From Rhodoferax sp. (GTDB taxonomy: Bacteria > Pseudomonadota > Gammaproteobacteria > Burkholderiales > Burkholderiaceae_C), in contig NZ_JAUSLE010000059.1 in NCBI RefSeq assembly GCF_030646845.1, positions 1 through 62,269 of the forward strand: 62,269 bases of DNA, read 5' to 3'. This document shows positions 25,775 through 34,026 of this stretch, piece after piece (positions within the stretch are counted from its first letter, which is position 1; each line of letters opens with the position of its first letter). Under the pieces are notes generated by a model. The model was given only the letters and a program-made list of their open reading frames with translations. It was not told the DNA's origin and searched no databases. Both the position numbers and the translations under genes were made by a program.

Positions 25775-26842
25775 TCATTTACTCCAGTCGCGCGGCACCT
25801 TGGCGCCGGCCTTGGTCAGGCTCGACATATAGGCGTTGAGCACCTCATTGGCCGGCAGGCCCTTGCTCTGAGCGTCGGCCGCCCAGGTTTTGGCCACCGG
25901 CGACAGGGCGTCGGCCCAGCGCTTGCGTTCGGCGTCGCTGAGTTCGCTGAACTTGGCGCCGGCCGCGGTCATCTCCTTCACACGTGTGTCCACCAGCGCG
26001 CTCTGGGCCTTGGCATATTGCGCCGTCCAGGTGTCGCCGGCCTCGCGGATGGCGGTCTGCACCTCGGGGGGCAGGCGGTCGAAGCGGTTCTTGTTGATGA
26101 CGACGCCGCCGGCGAACATGGCACCGAAATTGACCTTGGTCACATAAGGCGCCACTTCGTGCAGCTTGGCACCCCAGGCACCGGTGGTGAACACCACCGC
26201 GCCGTCCGACACGCCGGACTTGATGTCTTCGTAATAGGTGTTGAGCGAGCCGGCCACGCCCACTGCGCCGGTGCCGCGGATCCAGTTGGCCGCAGGGCCG
26301 GGCGCGCTGATCTTCTTGCCGTTGAGGTCTTCATACCGGGTGATCGGGAACTTGGACCAGATGTGGTACGAGTCCAGCGCCATGCCGCCGAGGTAAACCA
26401 GGCCGTTCTTGGTCCAGGCGTCGGACATGGCGGGAATGTTCTTTTGCATGTCGGCGATTGTCTTGCTCACCAGGTCAATGCGGTCGCTGCCGAAGGGCGT
26501 GTAGTAGGAGATGTTTTGCAGCGGGAACTTGGCCGCCTCGAACAGCGTGCTCACCACGCCCACATCGGCCACGCCATCGGCCACGCCCTTGGACTCGCTG
26601 CCCAGTTTCATCAGCGTGCCGCCCCAGGCCTTGGTCCATTCGATCTTGTACTTGCCACCCGCGGCGAGCTTCTTGTCCACTTCGGGAATGAACACTTCGT
26701 CGAGCGTCTTGATCCACAGAAACACCGGCGGGTGGCCGGCCGCAGCGGTGAGTTTGATCACCTGCTGCGCGTGAGCGCCGCTACTGGCGACCAGGGCCAG
26801 GACAGTGATCAGCAGAGTTTTCTGGAACAGTTTTTTCTTCAT
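25775..26842 (-). CDS. TRAP transporter periplasmic solute-binding protein DctP
   Basis: 355-residue DctP-family binding protein with a signal peptide at 1-25 (MKKKLFQ then a hydrophobic core ending AHA). The mature part contains GLVYLGGMALDSYHIWSKFP and other DctP-like segments. It would deliver an organic acid to DctQM; the ligand is unknown. AGGAGA precedes the ATG and lies within the end of the upstream TetR gene, with a TGA/ATG overlap that couples the two. Confidence 0.92.
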   Translation of the reverse strand: MKKKLFQKTLLITVLALVASSGAHAQQVIKLTAAAGHPPVFLWIKTLDEVFIPEVDKKLAAGGKYKIEWTKAWGGTLMKLGSESKGVADGVADVGVVSTLFEAAKFPLQNISYYTPFGSDRIDLVSKTIADMQKNIPAMSDAWTKNGLVYLGGMALDSYHIWSKFPITRYEDLNGKKISAPGPAANWIRGTGAVGVAGSLNTYYEDIKSGVSDGAVVFTTGAWGAKLHEVAPYVTKVNFGAMFAGGVVINKNRFDRLPPEVQTAIREAGDTWTAQYAKAQSALVDTRVKEMTAAGAKFSELSDAERKRWADALSPVAKTWAADAQSKGLPANEVLNAYMSSLTKAGAKVPRDWSK

Positions 26843-27576
26843 GCTTGTCTCCTCGTCGGTTTATGAAACCTGGTTGTAGTTGGGGCCGGCGTGGGCAAGG
26901 CAGCGCGTATGCCGCCCACAATGAACTTGTTGAGCAGGACGCCGGCGGCCGGGTCACCCTGCACACTCTCGCCTCTGGACAGGCGCTCTACCCGGGTGTC
27001 GCTCAGATGGTGCAACAACGCGCCCAGGACAAATTGATAACACCAGGCGACCTGCCCGCGTGCGGCATGGGGCAGGACGCCGTGCATGGCGTCAATGAAA
27101 GCATTGGCCAGCGGGTCGAAGTAGGCGCGCAGCACCCGGTCGGTTTCCGCGGTCGCATGGTAGAGCTCGCGTGCCACCAGCAGCGCGTAGTACTCGCCTT
27201 CGGCACTGGTGCGCAGCCGCAGCACCGGCCCGGTGAAGGCTTCAACAATGCGCGCCAGCGTGCGCGGGTCTTGTGGGTCATGCGGGATGCGGCGCAGCGC
27301 CGCCAGGCGCTCCTCAATCGTGTCGTTCCAGTGCTCAAAAATGGCGTAGAAGAGCTCATGCTTCGGGCCGTAGTAATAAGCGACCAGGGCCAGTGGTACA
27401 CCGGCCTCCTCGGCAATTTGCCGGATGCTGACGGCGTGGTAGCCGCGCTGCGCAAACAGTTTTTCTGCCGCCAGCAAGATGGCCGCCTTGCGATCGGGGC
27501 GCGCGACGGTTCGGCGCGCCGCGCGTGCCGGAGGCTGGCGTGGGCTGGCGGGAGCGGTCGGTGAAAGCGGGCTCAT
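26839..27576 (-). CDS. TetR-family repressor of the TRAP/cyclase/FAH operon
   Basis: 245-residue TetR regulator. HTH: AILLAAEKLFAQRGYHAVSI then QIAEEAGVPLALVAYYYG (about 30-70). The C-terminal ligand domain is not one I can assign. The start MSPLSPTAP (27576) was preferred over an in-frame ATG 57 bases upstream because the latter would cover the candidate operator. Its stop overlaps the dctP start, so it is autogenously part of the operon; a pair of 16-bp palindromes lies immediately upstream. Confidence 0.88.
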   Translation of the reverse strand: MSPLSPTAPASPRQPPARAARRTVARPDRKAAILLAAEKLFAQRGYHAVSIRQIAEEAGVPLALVAYYYGPKHELFYAIFEHWNDTIEERLAALRRIPHDPQDPRTLARIVEAFTGPVLRLRTSAEGEYYALLVARELYHATAETDRVLRAYFDPLANAFIDAMHGVLPHAARGQVAWCYQFVLGALLHHLSDTRVERLSRGESVQGDPAAGVLLNKFIVGGIRAALPTPAPTTTRFHKPTRRQA

Positions 27577-27583
27577 GACGCCA

Positions 27584-27619
27584 TTGGACAACCGTACAAG
27601 AAATTGAACATCCGTGCAA
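27584..27619. promoter_or_regulatory. Candidate tandem TetR operators in the divergent promoter
   Basis: Two 16-bp imperfect palindromes, TTGGACAACCGTACAA (27584-27599) and TTGAACATCCGTGCAA (27604-27619), share TTGNACANCCGTNCAA and are spaced exactly 20 bp apart, 8 to 43 bp upstream of the TetR start and 55 to 90 bp upstream of the acetoacetyl-CoA synthetase start. Binding by the adjacent TetR protein is inferred. Confidence 0.6.
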
Positions 27620-27673
27620 ACCCTGACGCACATGCGCTTGCCCGAATGCGCCGAGTCGCGCTACCCTTGGCAT

Positions 27674-29749
27674 ATGACTCAACCCACAACACCGCCCTTC
27701 GTTCCGCAGATTCGCCTGTATCAGAACTGGTTGCGCGAGCAGCGCGGCCTGTCGTTTGATTCGTATGACGACCTTTGGCGCTGGTCCACGACCGATCTGG
27801 ACGCGTTCTGGCAAAGCATCTGGGACTACGGCGATCTGCGGTCGCCCACGCCGCACAGCGTGGTGTGTGACGGCGCGCCCATGCCGCGCACCAAGTGGTT
27901 TGTCGGTGCCCAATACAACTATGCGCAGCAGGTCTTGCGGCATGTCGGGGCGGCTGATGCAGCAGGTCTCTCAGCCATCATCAGCCACAACGAGAAAAGC
28001 CTGGGCACCGCGCCTGCGCGGCATCTGAGCTGGCCCGAGCTGCGCCGCCAGGTGGCTTCGCTCGCCCTGCACCTGCAGGCGCAGGGCGTGCAGCCCGGTG
28101 ACCGCGTGGCCGCCTACCTGCCCAATATCCCCGAGGCCGCGGTCGCGTTTCTGGCAACCGTGAGCATCGGCGGCGTGTGGAGCATCTGCGCGCCCGACAT
28201 GGGGACCCACGCGGTGCTGGACCGCTTCCGGCAGATCGAGCCCAAGGTGCTGTTCGCCTGCGATGGCGTCACCTATGGTGGGCGCGACTTTGACCGCACT
28301 GCGGTGGTGGCCGAGTTGTGTGCGGCACTGCCCTCGGTACGGCATGTGATCCTGCACGACAACCTGGGCCTGGACACGAGTGCTATTAAAAAGATAGCGA
28401 CATGCGCTGATTTCACGGGGGCTACAGCCCGAAATGATGCGCAAACCAATGCGTTCGAGCCGATGTGGCTGTCGTTTGACCATCCCTTGTGGATTGTCTA
28501 TTCCAGCGGCACCACCGGCCTGCCCAAGCCCATCGTGCACGGTCATGGCGGTACGGTCATCGTGGCGCAGGCGCTCAAAGGCTTGCACAACGATGTGGGC
28601 TGCAGCTACGACGCCAACTCCCTGGGCGAGCGCTACCACTGGTACAGCTCCACCGGCTGGGTGATGTGGAACGCGCAGATCAGCGGGCTGCTGAGCGGCA
28701 CCACCTGCTGCATTTTTGACGGCAACCCGGGTGGCAGCACCGTCGATGCCGCAGGCAACAAGGTGGCGCCCGACTGGACCACGCTGTGGCGGTTTGCGGC
28801 CGAGCTGGGTGTGACCTTCTTCGGCGCTGGTGCCGCATTTTTTGCCAACTGCCTGAAGGCGGGTGTGGACCTGGCAACTTGCGGCGATCTCTCCAGCGTC
28901 CGGGCGCTGGGCACCACCGGCTCCCCCCTGAGTGCAGAAGCGCAACGCTGGGGCACCGAGCAGTTCGCCCGGCTGGCCGGCACCGAGGCCCAGAAGGACA
29001 TCTGGTGGTGCAATATTTCGGGCGGCACTGATTTTGCCGGTGCTTTCATTGGGGGCAACCGCGAGCTGCCGCAAGTCGCCGGTGAAATGCAGTGCCGCTT
29101 GCTGGGCTGTGCGGTGGAGGCCTGGAACGAGCAGGGCCAGCCGGTGATCGACGAGGTGGGCGAGCTGGTGTGCAGCCAGCCCATCCCCAGCATGCCGCTG
29201 TATTTCTGGGGCGACGAGGGCAACCAGCGCTACCTCTCCAGCTACTTCGACATGTACCCCGGCGTTTGGCGCCATGGCGACTGGCTCAAGGTCGGGCGCC
29301 ACGGCGGCTGCATCATCTATGGCCGCAGTGACGCCACCATCAACCGGCACGGCCTGCGCATGGGCACCAGCGAGCTGTACAGCGCGGTGGAAGCCTTGCC
29401 CGAAGTGCTGGACTCGATGGTGGTCGATCTGGAGTACCTGGGGCGCGAGAGCTACATGCCGCTGTTTGTGGTGCTGCGCGAGGGCGTGACGCTGGACGAC
29501 ACGGTTCGCAGCAGGATCAATGAGGCCATCAAAACTGCCCTGTCACCGCGCTTTGTTCCCAACGAGATCTTTCAGGTGGCAGAAATTCCGCGCACCCTCT
29601 CGGGCAAAAAGCAGGAACTGCCGATCAAGAAGCTGCTGCTGGGCCAACCGCTGGAGAAGGTGGTCAACCGCGAGGCCATGGCCAATCCGGGTTGTCTGGA
29701 GTGGTATGTGGCACTGGCGCGTTCGCGTCAGTCAGGGGCGAGTGAATAG
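27674..29749 (+). CDS. aacS: Acetoacetyl-CoA synthetase
   Basis: Activates acetoacetate with ATP and CoA. 691-residue adenylate-forming enzyme: N-terminal ACAS domain (FDSYDDLWRWSTTDLDAFW), A3 motif YSSGTTGLPKPIVHGHGG (about 275-292), GTTGSPLSAEAQRW, and C-terminal HGLRMGTSELYSAVE with the catalytic-Lys region RTLSGKKQELPIKK. The start at 27674 (MTQPTTP) is favoured; an in-frame ATG at 27614 would begin within the operator region. A copy of the interspersed repeat lies in frame at residues about 236-256, in a linker before the A3 motif. Divergent from the TetR-TRAP-FAH operon; since FAH yields acetoacetate, the two may form one pathway. Confidence 0.93.
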   Translation: MTQPTTPPFVPQIRLYQNWLREQRGLSFDSYDDLWRWSTTDLDAFWQSIWDYGDLRSPTPHSVVCDGAPMPRTKWFVGAQYNYAQQVLRHVGAADAAGLSAIISHNEKSLGTAPARHLSWPELRRQVASLALHLQAQGVQPGDRVAAYLPNIPEAAVAFLATVSIGGVWSICAPDMGTHAVLDRFRQIEPKVLFACDGVTYGGRDFDRTAVVAELCAALPSVRHVILHDNLGLDTSAIKKIATCADFTGATARNDAQTNAFEPMWLSFDHPLWIVYSSGTTGLPKPIVHGHGGTVIVAQALKGLHNDVGCSYDANSLGERYHWYSSTGWVMWNAQISGLLSGTTCCIFDGNPGGSTVDAAGNKVAPDWTTLWRFAAELGVTFFGAGAAFFANCLKAGVDLATCGDLSSVRALGTTGSPLSAEAQRWGTEQFARLAGTEAQKDIWWCNISGGTDFAGAFIGGNRELPQVAGEMQCRLLGCAVEAWNEQGQPVIDEVGELVCSQPIPSMPLYFWGDEGNQRYLSSYFDMYPGVWRHGDWLKVGRHGGCIIYGRSDATINRHGLRMGTSELYSAVEALPEVLDSMVVDLEYLGRESYMPLFVVLREGVTLDDTVRSRINEAIKTALSPRFVPNEIFQVAEIPRTLSGKKQELPIKKLLLGQPLEKVVNREAMANPGCLEWYVALARSRQSGASE
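28381..28440 (+). repeat. Interspersed ~60-bp repeat, copy 4, inside aacS coding sequence
   Basis: TGCTATTAAAAAGATAGC, a variable middle, then GGGGGCTACAGCCCGAAATG and ATGC. It is exactly 60 bp, in frame and without a stop, and encodes the segment SAIKKIATCADFTGATARND of the synthetase. It lies in the variable linker ahead of the AMP-binding motif, where a short insertion could be tolerated. Confidence 0.85.
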
Positions 29750-29776
29750 TCTGCCGAACTTGAAACCAGGACGTCA

Positions 29777-29805
29777 CGCCAGCAGCCGTTCTGGCTGCAG
29801 TGGCG
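29777..29805. terminator. Hairpin between convergent genes after aacS
   Basis: CGCCAGCAGCC pairs with GGCTGCAGTGGCG around loop GTTCT, with a two-base bulge. It lies between the ends of two convergent genes and could terminate in both directions. No U-run follows, so confidence is low. Confidence 0.35.
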
Positions 29806-29830
29806 CCACGGTGATGATCGGCAACTTCCG

Positions 29831-30658
29831 CTAACGGGGCACAGCCTGTGCCTGGGCCACGAGCTGCGCAACCAGTTCCTCGGTGGCCGCGAGCACGCGC
29901 TCACTCAACTCGGCGACGCGCGCGGCATCCCCGCGCATCTTCGCGGGCTCCCGGCTCGCGAACAGCAGCTGTTGATACGGTTCCCACTCGCGCCGGATTC
30001 GCGCAACGCCTGCCTTGCTCTGCGCCGATGGAAGTTGCGAACTTTCAATCTGGATCAGCACGGCAGTGAAATGCGCGCGGCTGAGGTGCAATTCCATATC
30101 GGCCGCATCGTCATGGAGTCCCCAGGTGCGATAGAAATAGAACTTGGCCATGCGCTGCGAGAGCATGCGCTGGCGTCCCGCGATGCTCACCAGGTGATCG
30201 AGTGGCGTCGCGTTGACCTGCTCGTAGGCCAGCGTCGCGCTGTGTGCCGCTTGCTGCAGCGCCTCGTTGGCGTCGTAGAGCTCAGTCGCACCCGCCTTGC
30301 CCGGTGCAGCTGACAGCAGCGCCCTGCATTTTGGCCATGCGCCTTCCAGCTTCGCGAGCGCACTGCGCACCATCGGGGTCGGCTGGAACGTTTTCAGCGC
30401 CGCGAGTTCGGATTCGAACTGATTGATCGATCCTTGCAGGATGGTCCGGGCGTCATCGGCCGCGATTCCCTGTCCCAGCAGGAGGTACGCCTTCACCATG
30501 CGCTGCGAGAGCATGCGCAGACGCCCGGCCATATTCACGGCGGAGGCGGTATCCATCCTTGTCGCCGCCGCTGGGGACGCTTGTGCATGCACAGACAATG
30601 GCGACGCTGCAAACGCCAGCCCGCCCAGGAACCCTATGCAGAATTGGAGTCTGTTCAT
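29831..30658 (-). CDS. Secreted protein with two PilJ-type (type IV pilus MCP N-terminal) domains
   Basis: 275 residues: signal peptide at about 1-26 (ending VHAQA), then two copies of the PilJ-type ligand-sensing helix pair, recognisable as NMAGRLRMLSQRMVKAYLLL (42-61) and SIAGRQRMLSQRMAKFYFY in the second half. Such domains are normally the periplasmic sensor of chemoreceptors or histidine kinases. Here there is no transmembrane anchor or signalling module, so it is a free periplasmic protein of unknown role, perhaps a binding partner or decoy. Confidence 0.75.
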   Translation of the reverse strand: MNRLQFCIGFLGGLAFAASPLSVHAQASPAAATRMDTASAVNMAGRLRMLSQRMVKAYLLLGQGIAADDARTILQGSINQFESELAALKTFQPTPMVRSALAKLEGAWPKCRALLSAAPGKAGATELYDANEALQQAAHSATLAYEQVNATPLDHLVSIAGRQRMLSQRMAKFYFYRTWGLHDDAADMELHLSRAHFTAVLIQIESSQLPSAQSKAGVARIRREWEPYQQLLFASREPAKMRGDAARVAELSERVLAATEELVAQLVAQAQAVPR

Positions 30659-30719
30659 GATCTCGGGGGAGTGATGGGTTGATTGCGCTAGGGCAGGGTG
30701 GGTGTGGTTGCACTACGGG

Positions 30720-31373
30720 CTAGAACTGGAATTTCAGACCCAGGCTGAACAGGGCGTCACCACTGGAGTGGCCCACGGTGCCGTCGATCTGAACGTTTTT
30801 GACCAGCTCGGTGCGCAGCCCCAGCTGGAAAGTGGGGCTTGATTGTTCCTGGCCAAAGTACTCGACATGAGCGGTCATGGCGCCGAACTCGCGCTCAAAG
30901 GCCACGCCCCAGGTGTTCAGTGTTGGGCCATCAGGCGGGCGATTCGCGCCCAGGTTGAGGTGCAGGGAGCCCGCGTCCATATTGCAGCTCAGCAGACCAT
31001 TGATGAAGGGCGTGTTGCCGCTGCCGTCATTGGGCCGTGAGGCGCCGATGGCAGCCCCCACATTGCAGCCGTCCTTCAGGGACGGCGTGAGACGGAACTT
31101 GGCCTGCAGTGCGGTGGTGTTGACCTCGTTGCTTGCGTCGCGTGCCCAGGAGGCGGAAATCTCCATGCCCTCGGTCAATCCGTAGGCAGGCGCCACGGTC
31201 CACACATCGGCCCCACCGGGCTGCTGTGCATACCAGGCTTCTACATGACCCGAGCCCACCTCGTTGACGTTGGCATCGTCTACCGCCAGCGGGCGACCGG
31301 CCAGACACAGGCTGCTGGAAAGGAGGGCCAATGTGAAGATGATCGGGGCGATGATTCTGGCTGTGGGTCGCAT
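30720..31373 (-). CDS. Putative outer-membrane beta-barrel protein
   Basis: 217 residues with a signal peptide (hydrophobic 8-24 then LAG), then alternating beta-strand-like sequence and a C-terminal phenylalanine (LKFQF), the usual outer-membrane assembly signal. Family and substrate are not recognised. It lies 61 bp from the PilJ-like gene on the same strand, and the two may be co-transcribed. Two internal Cys (in DGCNVG and LLSCNMD) could form a disulfide. Confidence 0.6.
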   Translation of the reverse strand: MRPTARIIAPIIFTLALLSSSLCLAGRPLAVDDANVNEVGSGHVEAWYAQQPGGADVWTVAPAYGLTEGMEISASWARDASNEVNTTALQAKFRLTPSLKDGCNVGAAIGASRPNDGSGNTPFINGLLSCNMDAGSLHLNLGANRPPDGPTLNTWGVAFEREFGAMTAHVEYFGQEQSSPTFQLGLRTELVKNVQIDGTVGHSSGDALFSLGLKFQF

Positions 31374-31443
31374 GGTGGTCCTTGAACGGTAGCAAGCGAT
31401 ATCTTATTTCGGCCCTTTGCGACTTGGTCCTGTGGCTGATCTT

Positions 31444-32019
31444 CTACTGAAACAGCTTTTCGACTTTGAGCAGCGTCAACAATCCCATCAGCGCGAAGAT
31501 CCCCGCTGCAATGGAGTGGACCAGTTTCATGGGGATCTTTGCGGCGAACTTGTTGCCCAGAAATACCGCAGGCACATCGGCCAGCAGCATGCCCAGCGTG
31601 GTGCCGGCGATCACCAGCAGCGGAGCGCCATAGTGCGCTGCCAGGGCTACCGTGGCAATCTGGGTCTTGTCACCCATCTCAGCCAGAAAGAACGTGATGA
31701 ACGTGGCCCCGAAGACGCCCAGATGTTTCGCCACCTGGGTTTCTTCTTCCTCGATCTTGTCGGGAATCATGGTCCAGATCGCCATGCCGATAAACGACAG
31801 GCCCAGCGCCCAGCGCATGGTCTCGGGACTCACCACCGACGTGATCCACGCCCCCAACGCGCCTGCCAGGCCATGATTGACCAGCGTGGCGCACAGGATG
31901 CCCGCAATGATGGGTATTGGTTTTTTGAAACGCGCTGCGAGGATGAACGCGAGCAGCTGGGTCTTGTCGCCGATTTCGGCGAGCGCAACCACGCCGGTTG
32001 AGATGAAGAGAGCTTCCAT
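31444..32019 (-). CDS. GDT1/TMEM165-family (UPF0016) cation transporter, probable Mn2+ exporter
   Basis: 191-residue polytopic protein with the two E-x-G-D-K-T signature motifs of the family: EIGDKTQ (about 14-20) and EMGDKTQ (about 117-123). Bacterial and eukaryotic members move Mn2+ or Ca2+ out of the cytosol. The start MEALFIST (32019) follows from family length; the in-frame sequence upstream to 32214 looks non-coding and contains riboswitch-like motifs. Mn2+ specificity is inferred from family and leader. Confidence 0.88.
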   Translation of the reverse strand: MEALFISTGVVALAEIGDKTQLLAFILAARFKKPIPIIAGILCATLVNHGLAGALGAWITSVVSPETMRWALGLSFIGMAIWTMIPDKIEEEETQVAKHLGVFGATFITFFLAEMGDKTQIATVALAAHYGAPLLVIAGTTLGMLLADVPAVFLGNKFAAKIPMKLVHSIAAGIFALMGLLTLLKVEKLFQ

Positions 32020-32079
32020 GATGAATTCCCGGGCCGGACAAAACAATGACCACTCAACTCCCCCGGCCCATCCGAAGGG

Positions 32080-32140
32080 GGTGCGGCCAAAGGTCTTGCC
32101 AAGTCGAGATCCGACTGCTCCCCAGTGACCGGCCAATTTT
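32080..32140 (-). promoter_or_regulatory. Possible compact yybP-ykoY-like (Mn2+) leader of the GDT1-type gene
   Basis: On the minus strand, 100 bases upstream of the transporter, GGGGAGCAG (32123-32115) and GGCAAGACCTTTGGCC resemble the conserved L1 (GGGGAGUAG) and 3' (GCAAGACCUUU) segments of yybP-ykoY riboswitches, and GGCC arms could form P1. Only about 15 bases, an AGTCG/CGACT hairpin, separate them, and the CAUAC segment of the third leg is absent. It may be a degenerate or chance match. Confidence 0.35.
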
Positions 32141-32263
32141 ATCAGCGGGGTCTGTGCAAACGCGAAAGACACCCGGGCAACGGTCACGCAAAGTGGTGAC
32201 GCCGGGCGGTACAAACCCTAGTGATATTTTTGGCACGAAACTAGCTTGTGTCGATAGAATAAC

Positions 32264-32279
32264 TTGACCAATTGGTTAG
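32264..32279 (+). promoter_or_regulatory. Candidate RutR-type operator upstream of the NMT1-type ABC operon
   Basis: TTGACCAATTGGTTAG matches the published RutR palindrome TTGACCANNTGGTCAA at 12 of the 14 fixed positions. It lies about 40 to 55 bp upstream of the first gene of an ABC operon that ends in a RutR-like regulator. TTGACC could also be a -35 element, with TTTATG 17 bases on. Confidence 0.6.
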
Positions 32280-32315
32280 TTTCTTCTTTATGGTGCAGCC
32301 CCGCTTAATTTTTGC

Positions 32316-33134
32316 GTGTCAATGAAAAATCCTGAAGTGTCGTCAAGGTTGTCGGTTGCCTCCCCCTTGGCCGTCCAAGTCCGCAATGCCAGTGTGATTT
32401 ACCAGGCTACGGATTCACCCGTTCACGCCCTCAGCGACATTGACCTGGACATCCGTGAGGGCGAGTTCGTTGCGCTGATCGGTCCCTCGGGTTGTGGCAA
32501 GACGACCTTGATGCGCGTGATTGCCGATCTGGAGAAAATCAGCGCCGGCGAGGTCCTGGTCAACGGCGTCACCCCGCACCAGGCTCGTCTGGCCCGCGCG
32601 TATGGCTATGTCTTTCAGGCGCCAGCCCTGTTCCCGTGGCGCACCGTGCTGGCCAACGTCACCTTGCCGCTGCAGATTCAGGGCCGCTCCCGGGCTGACA
32701 GCAAGGCGATTGCGCTGGAACAACTGGCCCGCGTCGGGTTGACGGGTTTCGAGCAGAAGTACCCCTGGCAGCTGTCCGGCGGCATGCAGCAGCGCGTTTC
32801 CATCGCGCGGGCCCTGTCGTTCGAGCCGCGTATTCTGATGATGGATGAACCCTTTGGTGCGCTGGACGAAATCACGCGTGACCGGCTCAACGAGCAGTTG
32901 CAGCAGCTCTGGCAGCGGGAGCGCCGCACTGTCGTGTTTGTCACCCATTCCATTGCCGAGGCGGTCTATTTGTCCACCCGCATCGTGGTCATGTCGCCGC
33001 GTCCCGGGCGCATTGTCAAGGTGATTGACTCACCCCTGCCGGATGAGCGGCACCTGGGGCTGCGCGACACCGCGGCATTCATCGAAGTGGCGCACGCGGT
33101 GCGCGAAGCCCTGGCTGATGGCCACCATGACTGA
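32316..33134 (+). CDS. ABC transporter ATP-binding protein (SsuB/TauB/ThiZ type)
   Basis: 272-residue ATPase of the nitrate/sulfonate/pyrimidine-type importer family. Walker A GPSGCGKTTL (56-65), Q-loop VFQAPALFPWRTV, signature LSGGMQQRVS and Walker B ILMMDEPFGALDE are all intact. The C-terminal MSPRPGRIVKVIDSPLP is typical of the family. GTG at 32316 and ATG at 32322 are both possible starts; neither has a good ribosome site. It is the first gene of a four-gene importer operon. Confidence 0.92.
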   Translation: MSMKNPEVSSRLSVASPLAVQVRNASVIYQATDSPVHALSDIDLDIREGEFVALIGPSGCGKTTLMRVIADLEKISAGEVLVNGVTPHQARLARAYGYVFQAPALFPWRTVLANVTLPLQIQGRSRADSKAIALEQLARVGLTGFEQKYPWQLSGGMQQRVSIARALSFEPRILMMDEPFGALDEITRDRLNEQLQQLWQRERRTVVFVTHSIAEAVYLSTRIVVMSPRPGRIVKVIDSPLPDERHLGLRDTAAFIEVAHAVREALADGHHD

Positions 33135-34026
33135 CACCCTCGGCACCAGCAGCATGGCGCGGCTCAGGCTGCAGGGCTTGCCCGTGGCCGTCATGCTGCT
33201 GGCGGTATTGCTGGCCTGGTATGGCGCGGCCTGGTGGCTCAATGCCCCGGGCGCGATCGAACGCGTGCTGCCCCAGGACGGTGCATGGAACTGGCAAGAC
33301 CTGCTGGGCGCCACCATGTCGATGCAGCGCCCCCTTATGCCCGCGCCCCATCAGGTGGCGCTGGATCTCTGGTCCAGTCTGGTGGACTGGCCGCTGGACT
33401 CTCCGCGCAACCTGCTGTACCACGTGGCGGTGACCGCGGAGTCCACGTTGTGGGGCTTCGTCATGGGCACCCTGCTGGGCCTGATCCTGTCGGTGTGCAT
33501 TGTCCATTCGCGCACGCTGGACCGGGCCCTGTTGCCCTGGATCGTGGCCTCGCAAACCGTGCCGGTGCTGGCGATTGCGCCCATCGTGCTGGTGATTCTG
33601 GGCAGCCTGGGCTTTGCCGGTGTCGCGCCCAAAGCGGTGATCGCCATGTACCTGTGCTTTTTCCCGGTCACGGTGGCCATGGTGCAGGGCCTGCGCTCGC
33701 CCCAGCGCATCGAGACCGAGATGCTGCACACCTATGCCGCCACGCGCTGGCAGGCCTTGTGGCTGCTGCGCCTGCCGGCTGCCTTGCCTTTTCTGTTTCC
33801 TGCCCTGCGTGTCGGCATCGCCGCCGGCCTGGTGGGGGCCATGGTGGCCGAGTTGCCCACGGGCGCGCAGGCCGGCCTGGGCGCGCGTCTGCTGACCGGC
33901 TCCTATTACGGCAACACGGTGCAAATCTGGTCAGCGCTGGTGATGTCGGCCTTGCTCGGCCTGACGCTGACCACGGTCGTGGCCGGCGTTGAGCGCCTGG
34001 TGCTGCGACACCGGAGCCAGGCATGA
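33127..34026 (+). CDS. ABC transporter permease, first of a pair
   Basis: 299-residue inner-membrane permease with the BPD_transp_1 EAA-like region PQRIETEMLHTYAATRWQAL in the second half and about six membrane helices. The ATG at 33127 overlaps the ATPase stop by eight bases; longer in-frame starts would lie inside the ATPase gene. Together with the next permease it forms a heterodimeric channel. Confidence 0.88.
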   Translation: MTDTLGTSSMARLRLQGLPVAVMLLAVLLAWYGAAWWLNAPGAIERVLPQDGAWNWQDLLGATMSMQRPLMPAPHQVALDLWSSLVDWPLDSPRNLLYHVAVTAESTLWGFVMGTLLGLILSVCIVHSRTLDRALLPWIVASQTVPVLAIAPIVLVILGSLGFAGVAPKAVIAMYLCFFPVTVAMVQGLRSPQRIETEMLHTYAATRWQALWLLRLPAALPFLFPALRVGIAAGLVGAMVAELPTGAQAGLGARLLTGSYYGNTVQIWSALVMSALLGLTLTTVVAGVERLVLRHRSQA

